64,000 nt of DNA from Desulfitobacterium_A nosdiversum (GCF_049860565.1 NZ_CP172056.1:3720001-3784000), one strand, 5' to 3'; positions 8,719 through 17,990 are shown, counted from the first letter of the stretch. Numbers and translations: made by a program. Notes: generated by a model not told the origin, from the letters alone.

Positions 8719-9990
8719 TCAGCGATTTTGCTTTAGGCCTTTTATACCAATATCACGTCGATATTGTGCTTGCGGAAAGTCGATTTGCTCGACAAGATGA
8801 TACGCAGCCTGGCGAGCTTTCGTTAAATCTTCCGCCTTGGCGCTCACGCCCAGGACTCTTCCCCCGGAATTGACCATTTGTCCGTCAGATGAAGCTGCTG
8901 TTCCTGCATGAAAAACAGCCTGTTGGTGGGAAAGCAGTGCGGGTAAGTGAATCGGAATCCCCTTTTGGTAAGCTTGAGGATACCCCGGGGAAGCCATAAC
9001 AACACAAACTGCCGTCATAGGACTCCATTTCAATTGAACTTCGTGGAGATTTCCTTCTGTACATGCCCATAAAACAGGAAGGAGATCAGATTCCATTCTC
9101 AGCATTACGACTTGTGTTTCCGGGTCTCCGAAACGGGCATTGAACTCCAGCACTTTAGGGCCTTCAGGCGTAAGCATAAGTCCTACGAACAGAACCCCTT
9201 TAAATACCTCTCCTCTTTCCTCCATGACGCGAAGGGTTGGCTGCACAACTTCTCTCATGACTTGTTCTTCCACCTCCGACGTCCAGATGGGCGGCGGGCT
9301 ATAGGTACCCATCCCTCCGGTATTCAGTCCTTGATCTCCATCTAAAGCTCGTTTATGATCCTGAACCGGAACCATCGGCAGAGCTGTTTTTCCATCTGCA
9401 AAACAAAGCAGGCTGACTTCTTGTCCTGTCAGGAATTCCTCAACCACCAACGTCTTCCCGGCGGATTTTAAGGAACCTTCCATGATTTCATCGACTGCGT
9501 TTAAGGCTGTTTCCAGATCCTCCGCGATAATAACCCCTTTACCCGCAGCTAAACCATCCGCCTTAAGGACACACGGTGCACCAATCTTCCGGATATAGTC
9601 CTTCGCTTTTTGTGATTCCTGAAAAACTTCCCAACGGGCTGTTGGAACCTGTGCGGCATCCATGATCTCTTTAGCAAAGGACTTGCTCCCCTCCAAGCGG
9701 GCAGCTGCACGGCTGGGTCCAAAGATTCTTAAGCCTTTTGCTTCAAAAGCATCAACTATGCCTAGCGTCAGCGGTTCCTCCGGTCCAACAACCGTTAAAT
9801 CAATTCCTTTATCTTCAGCAAAAGCGACGAGTGCGGGAATATCATTGGATTTAATCGGAACATTCCACCCTAAAGTTCCTGCATTGCCTGGCGCAACATA
9901 AATCTGCTCTACATCAGGACTTTTAGCCAGCTTCCAAGCCAGGGCATGCTCTCTTCCCCCGCTCCCAACGATTAAAATCTTCTTGCCCAT
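8719..9990 (-). CDS. purD: Phosphoribosylamine-glycine ligase
   Basis: 423-residue ATP-grasp enzyme joining phosphoribosylamine and glycine (second step of de novo IMP synthesis), normal length. Visible motifs are GSGGREHAL (residues 9-17), VGPEEPLTLGIVDAF, LKADGLAAGKGVI (ATP-grasp), TGGMGTYSPPP and EFNARFGDPETQ (metal binding). It is the last gene of the pur operon, 49 bases after the restored end of purH, and is followed by the operon terminator. The protein appears intact. Confidence 0.97.
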   Translation of the reverse strand: MGKKILIVGSGGREHALAWKLAKSPDVEQIYVAPGNAGTLGWNVPIKSNDIPALVAFAEDKGIDLTVVGPEEPLTLGIVDAFEAKGLRIFGPSRAAARLEGSKSFAKEIMDAAQVPTARWEVFQESQKAKDYIRKIGAPCVLKADGLAAGKGVIIAEDLETALNAVDEIMEGSLKSAGKTLVVEEFLTGQEVSLLCFADGKTALPMVPVQDHKRALDGDQGLNTGGMGTYSPPPIWTSEVEEQVMREVVQPTLRVMEERGEVFKGVLFVGLMLTPEGPKVLEFNARFGDPETQVVMLRMESDLLPVLWACTEGNLHEVQLKWSPMTAVCVVMASPGYPQAYQKGIPIHLPALLSHQQAVFHAGTAASSDGQMVNSGGRVLGVSAKAEDLTKARQAAYHLVEQIDFPQAQYRRDIGIKGLKQNR

Positions 9991-10039
9991 GCCAACACTC
10001 CTTTAATTCGGTATAGGTTCTATTCTTAGGTTCTTCATT

Positions 10040-11598
10040 TTAGTGTTGGAAATGTCTCCGATGGGTATACACCATAATCATATTTAAGCGGTTTGCAGCC
10101 TCGAGCACTTCAGCATCACGAATCGAGCCTCCCGGTTGAATCACTGCACGCACTCCGGCTTTCGCTGCTTCCTCCAAGGAATCCGGGAATGGGAAATAAG
10201 CATCGGAAGCTAAATAAGACCCCTTAACTTTTTCCCGGCTTGTTCAAGCGAAATCTTAACCGAGCCTACCCGATTCATTTGACCGGCTCCGACACCCAGC
10301 GTCTGACCGTTTTTGGTAAGCACAATCGCATTAGACTTGACATGTTTAACAACACGCCATGCAAACTCGAGTTCATGCAGATCTTCAGCTGTAGGCTTTT
10401 GTTCGGTTACAACTTCCCATTCGGAAACAGGGGCTGTATCAACATCGTCTTCCTGAAGCAGGAAGCCGCCTTGAATCGTCTTAATCTTCCAGCCTATTGC
10501 TGCATTCGCTTGCGCGTCTTTTTGACCGCGTTTGATCACAACGAGGCGAAGGTTTTTCTTATCAGCAAAGATTTCTCTCGCCTCTGGGCTAAACTCAGGT
10601 GCAAGGATAACTTCGTAAAAATGCTCGTGCATCGATCTTGCGCAATCTCCGTCGATGACACGGTTGACAGCAATAATTCCACCGTAGGCGGAAACCGGAT
10701 CAGCTTCCAGAGCGCGTTCATAAGCCTCAAGAGGAGTCTTGCCGAGCGCAGTTCCACAGGGATTTGTATGTTTAATGATGACACAAGCGGGTTCTTTAAA
10801 CTCCTGTGCGAGAGACCAAGCTGCCTCCATATCCACCCAGTTATTATAAGAAAGTTCTTTTCCTTGAAGCTGTACACCGCCGGCTAAGGTTCCTTCAGCA
10901 TTTGAGCTGCGATAGAAGGCTGCCTTTTGCTGCGGATTTTCACCATAACGGAGGTCTTGGACTTTTTCAGCGGTTAAGCGGAAGGTTTCAGGGAAGATAC
11001 TCTCTGTGCCTTTTTCTTTAGCCTGCTGTTTCTCTAAATAATCGGCAATGGCCTTATCGTAATCCGCTGTATGAGCAAACGCTTCGGCTGCGAGTTGTTT
11101 ACGCATCGCATAGGGAATCTCACCCTCCGCTTTTAAGCTCTGAAGAACATCAGCATACCGTTTTGGATTGACAACGATAGCCACGCGTTCTTGGTTCTTC
11201 GCTGCTGCCCGGACCATCGTCGGCCCGCCGATATCGATATTTTCAATCGCATTCTCAAAGGAAACATTAGGTTTAGCCACTGTTTCCTTGAACGGATAAA
11301 GGTTAACAACGACTAGATCAATGTAACCGATTCCGTTTTCCTCTAATTGTTTTCTATGCTCTTCCGTATCGCGCGCTAAAATTCCGGCATGAACCATTGG
11401 ATGAAGCGTTTTCACGCGTCCGTTAAGGATTTCTGGAAATCCCGTTAATTCTGTTACATATCGAACGGGAACACCCGCCTCGGTCAATGTCTTAAATGTA
11501 CCTCCAGTAGAGACAATTTCGTAACCGAGCTCAGCTAACCCTTTTCCTAAATCAACGATTCCCGTTTTATCGGAAACACTAAGTACTGCCCGTTTCAT
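10040..11598 (-). pseudogene. purH: Bifunctional AICAR transformylase/IMP cyclohydrolase, single-base frameshift
   Basis: Last two steps of IMP synthesis. The first frame (ATG at 11598 after GGGGAAGG) covers the cyclohydrolase half (VSDKTGI, STGGT, NLYPF) and most of the transformylase half (KHTNPCGTA), then meets a stop at 10210. The expected C-terminus continues in the next frame as SYLASDAYFPFPDSLEE through QPGGSIRDAE and ends YTHRRHFQH at 10040. One missing base at 10231-10236 (likely CCCC read as CCC on the plus strand) explains this; restored length is 519 residues, normal for PurH. All flanking pur genes are intact, so a sequencing error or recent mutation is likelier than decay. Confidence 0.93.
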
Positions 11599-11636
11599 CA
11601 GGACCTTCCCCAATCATTATTCTTTCTTTTTATCTC

Positions 11637-12218
11637 TTATCGCCTAATGCTGACTTGGCCTGTTGTAATCAGCCGCACAGCTTCCGGATAAAGTTTGTGC
11701 TCCACCTTAAGGATTCTTTCAGACAACGTTTCTTCCGTATCCCCAGGTTCGACTGGAACCGCCTCTTGTAAAATAATCGGCCCGCTGTCTAACCCTTCAT
11801 CCACAAAATGAACCGTACAGCCTGAGACTTTTACACCGTACTCGATCGCCTGCCGCTGTGCATGCAGACCGGGAAAAGAGGGTAAAAGTGAAGGATGAAT
11901 ATTAAGAACAGGACAATTCAGCGTTTTTAAAAACTCAGCACTCAGCACGCGCATGAAGCCGGCGAGAACTAACAGCTCAATTTGACTTCCTTTTAACCAG
12001 GCAAGGATCGCCTGTTCTTGCTCCCACCGCGAGGAATAATCCTGTTTTGGAAAGGCACGATAAGGAATCTTGGTCTTTTCCGCTCTTTTCAGTGCCTGAG
12101 CTTCAGCATAATCTGAGCCTACGGCAACGAACTCAGCTTCAAATTTTCCCTCCTGCCAAGCATCGATTAAGGCTTGCAAATTACTTCCTCGACCTGAAGC
12201 TAAAACTCCGATCCTCAC
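11637..12218 (-). CDS. purN: Phosphoribosylglycinamide formyltransferase
   Basis: 193-residue 10-formyl-THF-dependent GAR transformylase (third purine step). Motifs: N-terminal VLASGRGSNLQALID phosphate-binding loop, LAGFMRVLS, and the catalytic NIHPSLLPSFPG (Asn and His) with HFVDEGLDSGPII carrying the catalytic Asp. GTG start overlaps the purM stop by four bases (GTGA), suggesting translational coupling. Normal length; no oddities. Confidence 0.96.
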   Translation of the reverse strand: MRIGVLASGRGSNLQALIDAWQEGKFEAEFVAVGSDYAEAQALKRAEKTKIPYRAFPKQDYSSRWEQEQAILAWLKGSQIELLVLAGFMRVLSAEFLKTLNCPVLNIHPSLLPSFPGLHAQRQAIEYGVKVSGCTVHFVDEGLDSGPIILQEAVPVEPGDTEETLSERILKVEHKLYPEAVRLITTGQVSIRR

Positions 12219-13231
12219 ACGTATTCGACCCCTTTCCCTTGAGTGACCTCGCCGATCACATAACTCTTTTCTCCAAGGTTAAGGAGCTGCTCTTGTATTG
12301 TTTTGACCTGATTCGGATGAACAATCATCACAAAACCAATTCCCATATTAAAGGTCCGGTACATCTCTGATGCTTCAATCTCGCCTAAACGCTTGATCAG
12401 TGTAAATAGCGCGGGTACCTCCCATGAAGACTTGGAAATCCGCAGGCCAAGCCCCTCAGGCAGAACACGCGGAATATTTTCTGTTAAGCCGCCCCCGGTA
12501 ATATGAGCCATGCCAAGGATTTCATTTTTTTCTAACAGTTTAAGAATAGTTTTAACATAAATCCGTGTAGGACGAAGCAGTGCATCGCCTAAGGGTTCTC
12601 CGAGTTCCGGGAAAACAGTATCCATCGGATACTGAGCAAAAATTTTGCGCACGAGCGAATATCCATTGCTATGGAAGCCCGAGGAAGGAAGTCCGATCAG
12701 AACATCCCCTTCTTGAATCTTTGACCCGTCAATTAAGTTTTCCCTGTTTACAGCGCCGACTGAGAATCCAGCAACATCATACTCATCTTCAGGATAAAAA
12801 CCTGGCATTTCAGCCGTTTCGCCGCCGATCAAAGCACACCCTGCCAGTTCGCACCCTTTGGCAACACCGGCTACAATACTGGCAACACGCTCTGGATCGA
12901 GTTTTCCAACAGCTAAATAGTCTAGAAAAAACAGCGGTTCTGCACCTTGCACAAGGATATCATTAACACACATGGCTACTGCATCCTGGCCGATCGTATC
13001 ATGTCGATTCATCTGAAATGCGAGCCGCAATTTTGTACCCACTCCATCTGTTCCGGATACTAAAACCGGATCGGAAAACTTTTTAAGATCAAGAGCAAAT
13101 AATCCTCCGAAGCCGCCTAAGCCCCCCAGGACTTCTGGTCTCATCGTTCTTTTGACAGCAGGTTTCATGAGTTCTACAGCACTGTTTCCTGCTTCGATAT
13201 CTACCCCGGAGTCGCGGTAGGTATAACCCAT
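12215..13231 (-). CDS. purM: Phosphoribosylformylglycinamidine cyclo-ligase
   Basis: 338-residue AIR synthetase (fifth step), ATP-dependent ring closure of FGAM. Family motifs: YRDSGVDIEAGN at the N-terminus, SGTDGVGTKLRLA, GGETAEMPGFY and LPSSGFHSNGYSL, then HITGGGLTENIPR. Length is typical. Sits between purF (25 bases upstream) and purN (four-base overlap). The operon lacks purS, purQ and purL in this window, so the FGAM synthetase step must be encoded elsewhere. Confidence 0.97.
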   Translation of the reverse strand: MGYTYRDSGVDIEAGNSAVELMKPAVKRTMRPEVLGGLGGFGGLFALDLKKFSDPVLVSGTDGVGTKLRLAFQMNRHDTIGQDAVAMCVNDILVQGAEPLFFLDYLAVGKLDPERVASIVAGVAKGCELAGCALIGGETAEMPGFYPEDEYDVAGFSVGAVNRENLIDGSKIQEGDVLIGLPSSGFHSNGYSLVRKIFAQYPMDTVFPELGEPLGDALLRPTRIYVKTILKLLEKNEILGMAHITGGGLTENIPRVLPEGLGLRISKSSWEVPALFTLIKRLGEIEASEMYRTFNMGIGFVMIVHPNQVKTIQEQLLNLGEKSYVIGEVTQGKGVEYV

Positions 13232-13256
13232 TCCATTCCCTCCCTGAATATTTTAA

Positions 13257-14663
13257 TTAACAGGATTCTAAATTAAGCTTGCCGCCCTTCGTTGAAGGAA
13301 CAGAAGCCGGATAATCTCCGTCAAAACAGGCTAAGCAGACTGAGCTTCCGTTAAGCGCTCGAATCAGTCCTTCAGACGATAGATAATGCAAGGAATCAGC
13401 ACCCGTAAATTCACGAATTCCTTCAATATCCATTTGCGCAGCAATGAGTTTTTCGCGTTCAGCTGTATCAATCCCATAATAACAAGGATAGAGTACCGGC
13501 GGAGAACTGATCAGGAGATGCACTTCTTTGGCCCCTGCCCTGCGCACCATATCGACAAGCTTTGAACTGGTCGTTCCCCGAACAATAGAGTCATCAATCA
13601 TAATCACTCTTTTGCCCTTTAAGACTCTAGTATTCGCATTTAACTTCAAACGAACAGCGACTTCACGCATTTCTTGAGTCGGTTGAATAAAAGTTCGGCC
13701 GACATAGCGGTTTTTCAAAAGTCCTTGTTGAAAAGGAATCCCTGATTCTTCAGAATATCCCAGTGCTGCTGACATTCCCGAATCCGGAACTGGGATAACG
13801 ATATCCGCATCGACAGGAAATTCTCTTGCTAATTCAATTCCCATCTGTCTACGGCTTTCAGTAACATTGATCCCATCAATTGTACTGTCTGGCCGTGCAA
13901 AATAGATATATTCAAAGGAACACCCTGCTCGGTTTTGTGACGGCAATCCTTGACGAGAATGCAAGCCCTCTTCATCAATCGTAATAATTTCGCCCGGTTC
14001 GACATCGCGGACAAGCTCTGCTCCAATGGTATCCAAAGCACAGCTTTCCGAGGCCAAGCAATAATGGCCTCCTACTTGACCGATACATAAGGGTCTCAAG
14101 CCGTAGGGGTCACGTACGCCGATCAGCTTATTTTCAGCTATAATCACTAGCGCATAGGCTCCCCGCAGATCAAGCATGGTTTTAATTAAAGCATCTTCTA
14201 AATTAATTCGACGGTAGCGCGCGATCAATTTAACAATAACTTCCGTGTCCACGGTCGTTTGAAAAACAACGCCGTCTTTGCCGAGTTCTTCACGCAGTTC
14301 ATAGGCATTCGTTAAATTGCCATTATGGGCTAAAGCCATCATTCCTTGTTGATAATGAACAACTAGAGGCTGAGCATTAGCCACTAAACTGGATCCTGTT
14401 GTCGAGTAACGGACATGTCCGATCGCCATCTTACCGTTCAGCTTTTCGAGCTGGTGTACAGAAAAAACCTCCGAAACGAGTCCCATACCTTTATGCCCAT
14501 CAATATTTCGACCATCGGATACCGCAATTCCGGCACTTTCCTGTCCTCGATGCTGTAAAGCATAAAGGGCATAATAAGTGAGTCGGGCTATTTCCATTTC
14601 GGGGGCGTAAATCCCGAAAACACCACACTCTTCCTTCGGTTTATCATCTCCCGGTTCCCGCAC
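13257..14663 (-). CDS. purF: Amidophosphoribosyltransferase
   Basis: 468-residue committing enzyme of purine synthesis, making phosphoribosylamine from PRPP and glutamine. A short propeptide precedes the Ntn-hydrolase cysteine (residue 13, in KEECGVFGIY), pointing to processing as in Bacillus subtilis PurF. The PRPP loop is MIDDSIVRGTTS. Cysteines in CSFEYIYFARP, PCYYGID and CLACF match the [4Fe-4S] ligands of the B. subtilis type enzyme. GTG start after AGGAGG. Feedback control by nucleotides is family knowledge. Confidence 0.97.
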   Translation of the reverse strand: MREPGDDKPKEECGVFGIYAPEMEIARLTYYALYALQHRGQESAGIAVSDGRNIDGHKGMGLVSEVFSVHQLEKLNGKMAIGHVRYSTTGSSLVANAQPLVVHYQQGMMALAHNGNLTNAYELREELGKDGVVFQTTVDTEVIVKLIARYRRINLEDALIKTMLDLRGAYALVIIAENKLIGVRDPYGLRPLCIGQVGGHYCLASESCALDTIGAELVRDVEPGEIITIDEEGLHSRQGLPSQNRAGCSFEYIYFARPDSTIDGINVTESRRQMGIELAREFPVDADIVIPVPDSGMSAALGYSEESGIPFQQGLLKNRYVGRTFIQPTQEMREVAVRLKLNANTRVLKGKRVIMIDDSIVRGTTSSKLVDMVRRAGAKEVHLLISSPPVLYPCYYGIDTAEREKLIAAQMDIEGIREFTGADSLHYLSSEGLIRALNGSSVCLACFDGDYPASVPSTKGGKLNLESC

Positions 14664-14696
14664 GATGTCTCCTCCTTTAATTTCTGCCCTTTTTCC

Positions 14697-15410
14697 TTAA
14701 GCTAAAATTTCTTTAACGCGGCGATAAACTTCAACGTAAGCTTCTTCGACTTTACCTAAATCACGACGAAAACGGTCTTTGTCCAATTTTTCTTTCGTTT
14801 CTTTATCCCAAAAACGGCAAGTATCTGGAGAGATTTCATCACCAAGAACGATTTTTCCGTCTGCAAGACCAAATTCGAGTTTAAAGTCGACAACGAGAAT
14901 TCCGGCTTGGTCCATAATCTTTTGCAATACTTCATTGACCTTGAGTCCAAGAGCTTGAACTTCTTTTAATTCCTCAGCGGTTGCCCAACCCATGGCCAAA
15001 GCATGAGATTCATTCACAAATGGATCACCCAAGGCATCATCTTTATAGTAAAGTTCAACAACCGGACGAGCTAAAACAACGCCTTCCTCGGTACCTAAGC
15101 GTTTTGCTAAACTTCCGGCAGCGATGTTACGAACAACAACCTCTAAAGGAAGCATCTTGAGCTTCTTCACCAGCATTTCACGGTCACTGAGCAATTCGAT
15201 GAAATGAGTCGGCACGCCGGCCTTTTCCAACTCTTTAAAAAATAAAACTGATAATTTATTATTGATAATTCCTTTGTCTTCGATTTGACCTTTCTTTTGT
15301 CCATTGAAAGCAGTTGCATCGTCCTTATATTGAACGAGATATTGACCTTCCTGATCGGTTGCGAAAACCTTCTTTGCTTTACCTTCGTATAACATTTCTT
15401 TCTTTTCCAT
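14697..15410 (-). CDS. purC: Phosphoribosylaminoimidazole-succinocarboxamide synthase
   Basis: 237-residue SAICAR synthetase, joining CAIR and aspartate with ATP. Motifs: LYEGKAKKVF, QYKDDATAFNG, LPLEVVVRNIAAGSLAKR and VDFKLEFG, then DEISPDTCRFW. Start placed at the ATG at 15410, which has AAGGGGAG eight bases upstream, rather than the in-frame codon 27 bases earlier. The intergenic gap to purB (277 bases) is unusually long for this operon and is filled by a structured repeat element. Confidence 0.96.
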   Translation of the reverse strand: MEKKEMLYEGKAKKVFATDQEGQYLVQYKDDATAFNGQKKGQIEDKGIINNKLSVLFFKELEKAGVPTHFIELLSDREMLVKKLKMLPLEVVVRNIAAGSLAKRLGTEEGVVLARPVVELYYKDDALGDPFVNESHALAMGWATAEELKEVQALGLKVNEVLQKIMDQAGILVVDFKLEFGLADGKIVLGDEISPDTCRFWDKETKEKLDKDRFRRDLGKVEEAYVEVYRRVKEILA

Positions 15411-15451
15411 CGTTAATTCTCCCCTTCTAAAATTCAATTAAGTTTAAAGCA

Positions 15452-15683
15452 ACAATATTTTAAAGAATTGGGTCATGTAGCTTCTCGTACATTCGCTCAC
15501 TCAGCGCTCCGGGGCTTGCGCTCTTGCTTCCGTAACCGCTTCGCCAAACCTCAGGGTAATACCTGATGTGAACCACTGGCTACGCCGTGTTACGAAAGCG
15601 TCGAGTGCTTCTCCGCCCCTCCGCGAAATCGTTCACGTCTGTACGAGAAGCTACGATTATAAGTCTTTTAAAAATATTTTTTA
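15452..15683. repeat. Structured palindromic element, copy 1 (within pur operon)
   Basis: Terminal arms 15477-15491 and 15641-15655 are perfectly complementary (GTAGCTTCTCGTACA). The pairing extends outward, with gaps, through A/T-rich arms to about 15452 and 15683. Inside lie further helices: CGTAAC with GTTACG (about 15529-15534 and 15588-15595) and a hairpin TCAGG/CCTGA near 15550-15565, plus GGGGC with GCCCC. The core matches a second copy at 56737-56930 with compensating changes in the stems. It codes for nothing recognisable. It may be a MITE-like element or a structured RNA; which strand acts is unknown. Confidence 0.8.
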
Positions 15684-15687
15684 CAGA

Positions 15688-16995
15688 TTAGTCTTCTAGA
15701 AGCCCTACACGTTTGAAGATTGTATCAACGTGCTTTGTATGGTAAGAGTAATCAAACAGCTCCGAAACTTCCGCTTCGTTTAAGTATTGAGCAATCTCTT
15801 TATCCTTTAACACCAAACTTTTGAACGGTTCTTTCGTTTCCCAAGCTTGCATAGCATTGCGTTGAACCCAAGCATAAGCATTCTCACGGCTCATTCCTTT
15901 TTCAACCAATGCCAGCATAACCCGTTGCGAGAAAATAAGTCCAACAACTTTGTCAATATTCGCTTGCATTTGCTCAGGGAATATACGCAAGCCTTGAATT
16001 AACCGTGTCATTTTTTGCAGCATATAATCGAGAGCAATCGTGCTGTCGGGAAGAATGATCCGTTCAGCGGAAGAATGAGAGATATCGCGTTCATGCCAAA
16101 GCGCAACATTTTCCAGCGCAGTCTGCGCATTGCCGCGAATGACCCGGGCCATACCGCAGATCCGTTCAGCTGTAATTGGATTTTTCTTATGCGGCATTGC
16201 GGAAGAACCTTTTTGACCTTTAGCAAATGGTTCTTCGACCTCATGAACGTCTGTCCTTTGGAGATTTCGAATTTCAGTCGCCATTTTATCCAAGGTTGCG
16301 GCAATACCCGCTAAGGTTGTCATATAAAAAGCATGCCGGTCTCTTTGCAAAACTTGAGTGGATACTGGAGCAGGATTTAAGCCCAGAGATTGGCATACCC
16401 ATTCTTCAACTGCAGGTTCAACGTTGGCAAACGTACCTACGGCACCTGAAATTTTACCTACACGGATTTCCTCGCGGGCAAACTCTAAACGTCTCTTTTG
16501 GCGTTTAATTTCCTCGTACCAAAGGGCAAATTTAAGCCCCATTGTGATCGGTTCAGCATGAATTCCATGCGTCCGCCCCATCATTAACGTATCTTTATGT
16601 TCTAATGCCCGCTCACGAAGAACTTCCTCAAGCTTGTCCAATTTATCCAACAAAATATAGGTTGCTTCTACCAACTGTAAAGAAAGTGCCGTATCAAGGA
16701 CATCCGACGAGGTAAGTCCAAGGTGAACATATTTTGCCTCATCGCCAATGTTTTCTGCCATATTTGTCAAAAAGGCAAGAACATCGTGATGTGTTATTTC
16801 CTCAATTTCCTGAACGCGTTCCCAGGAAAAATCAGCCTTTTCCCGGATAACATCGACCGCTTCGGTTGGAATCCTTCCTAATTTCGCCCAGCCTTCACAT
16901 GCTGCAATTTCGATTTTCTTCCAGAGTTCTAAACGATGCTGATCCGTCCAAATGTTGCCCATAGCTGGGAGTGTATAACGTTCAATCACTTTCAT
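15688..16995 (-). CDS. purB: Adenylosuccinate lyase
   Basis: 435-residue fumarase/aspartase-superfamily lyase acting on SAICAR and adenylosuccinate. The signature GSSAMPHKKNP (about 262-272) and the TSSDVLDTA and GRTHGIHAEPITMG segments are intact. Length is typical. Second gene of the pur operon, 69 bases after purE. The structured repeat begins a few bases after its stop. Confidence 0.97.
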   Translation of the reverse strand: MKVIERYTLPAMGNIWTDQHRLELWKKIEIAACEGWAKLGRIPTEAVDVIREKADFSWERVQEIEEITHHDVLAFLTNMAENIGDEAKYVHLGLTSSDVLDTALSLQLVEATYILLDKLDKLEEVLRERALEHKDTLMMGRTHGIHAEPITMGLKFALWYEEIKRQKRRLEFAREEIRVGKISGAVGTFANVEPAVEEWVCQSLGLNPAPVSTQVLQRDRHAFYMTTLAGIAATLDKMATEIRNLQRTDVHEVEEPFAKGQKGSSAMPHKKNPITAERICGMARVIRGNAQTALENVALWHERDISHSSAERIILPDSTIALDYMLQKMTRLIQGLRIFPEQMQANIDKVVGLIFSQRVMLALVEKGMSRENAYAWVQRNAMQAWETKEPFKSLVLKDKEIAQYLNEAEVSELFDYSYHTKHVDTIFKRVGLLED

Positions 16996-17064
16996 CGCTC
17001 CTTCTTCTTTTAGTTTTCTTGATCCTTTCCATGAATCGTTACCTTAAAGCTTTTAAATTCAATT

Positions 17065-17553
17065 TTATATTTTATTTTGAATCGCTTGATCTTTCGCTTC
17101 AATTTCCGCGGCCATCTTTTGACGATACGTTTTAAGCGCTTCTTTTAAACGCGTATCTGTTTGAGCTAGAATTTGAATAGCAAGTAATCCCGCATTTTTC
17201 CCAGCATTAATCCCAACTGTTGCAACAGGTATTCCCGGCGGCATTTGGACGATTGCGTACAAAGCATCCACTCCATCCAGAGCACCGCTCTTAATCGGCA
17301 CGCCAATAATCGGCAAAGTCGTCGCTGCCGCCACAATTCCCGGCAAATGAGCTGCCATTCCTGCTGCTGCAATAATAACTTTTCCTTCTTGTTCTTCAAA
17401 AGTTCTAACCCAGTTCAATGTTCTCTCTAATGTTCGATGGGCCGAGGAAACCTTAACCTCGAAGGAAACATCAAATTCCCTTAGGATTTTAATGGTTGCT
17501 TCAAGAACGTTAAAATCAGAATCACTACCCATAACAATACCTACTGAGTTCAT
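17065..17553 (-). CDS. purE: N5-carboxyaminoimidazole ribonucleotide mutase
   Basis: 162-residue catalytic subunit converting N5-CAIR to CAIR. Motifs: GIVMGSDSDFNVLEA at the N-terminus, SAHRTLERTLNW, AAGMAAHLPGIVAA and PIIGVPIKSGALDGVDALYAIVQMPPG in sequence. First structural gene of the operon, with AAGGGG upstream of its ATG. No purK is adjacent; either it lies elsewhere or this is a PurE used with CO2. Class I length suggests a PurK partner (inference). Confidence 0.96.
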   Translation of the reverse strand: MNSVGIVMGSDSDFNVLEATIKILREFDVSFEVKVSSAHRTLERTLNWVRTFEEQEGKVIIAAAGMAAHLPGIVAAATTLPIIGVPIKSGALDGVDALYAIVQMPPGIPVATVGINAGKNAGLLAIQILAQTDTRLKEALKTYRQKMAAEIEAKDQAIQNKI

Positions 17554-17769
17554 ACCATCACCCCTTCTCTTACTTCACTTTAGTATGAAATAGCAAAGCC
17601 CAAACTGGTATTCCACTTTACTTTTCAAAAATTGCTTTTTAAAAAAAGTGAGTGAAACATACCCGCCTGGGCTTTTATCCCTTCGGTGTAACCCCATAGT
17701 AAACAGCAAAATAAACCCTAGCCCTAGCGGAAAGAGTCGCTTAAACTTCCATTAAACTATTGGGATTTT

Positions 17770-17805
17770 GCGTCGCTAGGTCAACCTTTTCATTGCCCTA
17801 GACGC
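17770..17805 (-). promoter_or_regulatory. Hairpin just downstream of the purine aptamer
   Basis: Arms 17770-17780 and 17797-17805 pair (GCGTC/GACGC plus TAGG/CCTA) immediately 3' of the aptamer in the transcript. It is probably part of the expression platform, but no T-run follows, so it is not a canonical intrinsic terminator. Confidence 0.4.
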
Positions 17806-17810
17806 ACTTT

Positions 17811-17880
17811 CGCTCATAGTCAGGCCATTTACGGCAGCCTGGTAGAAACTTGCAGACCACATCTCTGCGATTATATGAAC
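17811..17880 (-). ncRNA. Guanine-class purine riboswitch aptamer
   Basis: In minus-strand sense the conserved core reads TATAATC, GTTTCTACC and CCGTAAA, then GACTATG, with a P1 helix closing TTCATA against TATGAG. The specificity base in GACTATG is C, which marks guanine/hypoxanthine rather than adenine binding. It sits between a sigma-A promoter and purE, so purine excess should lower expression of the whole pur operon. Confidence 0.93.
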
Positions 17881-17916
17881 CGATATTCAATTGATTAAGT
17901 GGATTAACATGATTTT

Positions 17917-17945
17917 ATTCTATCCTACTCTTGATTAAAGGTCAA
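17917..17945 (-). promoter_or_regulatory. Sigma-A promoter of the purine operon
   Basis: -35 TTGACC (17940-17945) and -10 TAGAAT (17917-17922) with a 17-base spacer, placing the transcription start about 30 bases before the riboswitch aptamer. Confidence 0.75.
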
Positions 17946-17990
17946 TGAAATCTCGAACATTTTTCAATGATTTATTGTCAATGTTCGAAT

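Noticed and set aside
10240..10887. 215-residue plus-strand frame
   Set aside because: Fully antisense to purH, no ribosome site, no recognisable motif.
17953..17987. Inverted repeat CGAACATT/AATGTTCG between the kinase gene and the pur promoter
   Set aside because: Could terminate the kinase transcript, but there is no T-run and it abuts the pur -35, so it is left unassigned.
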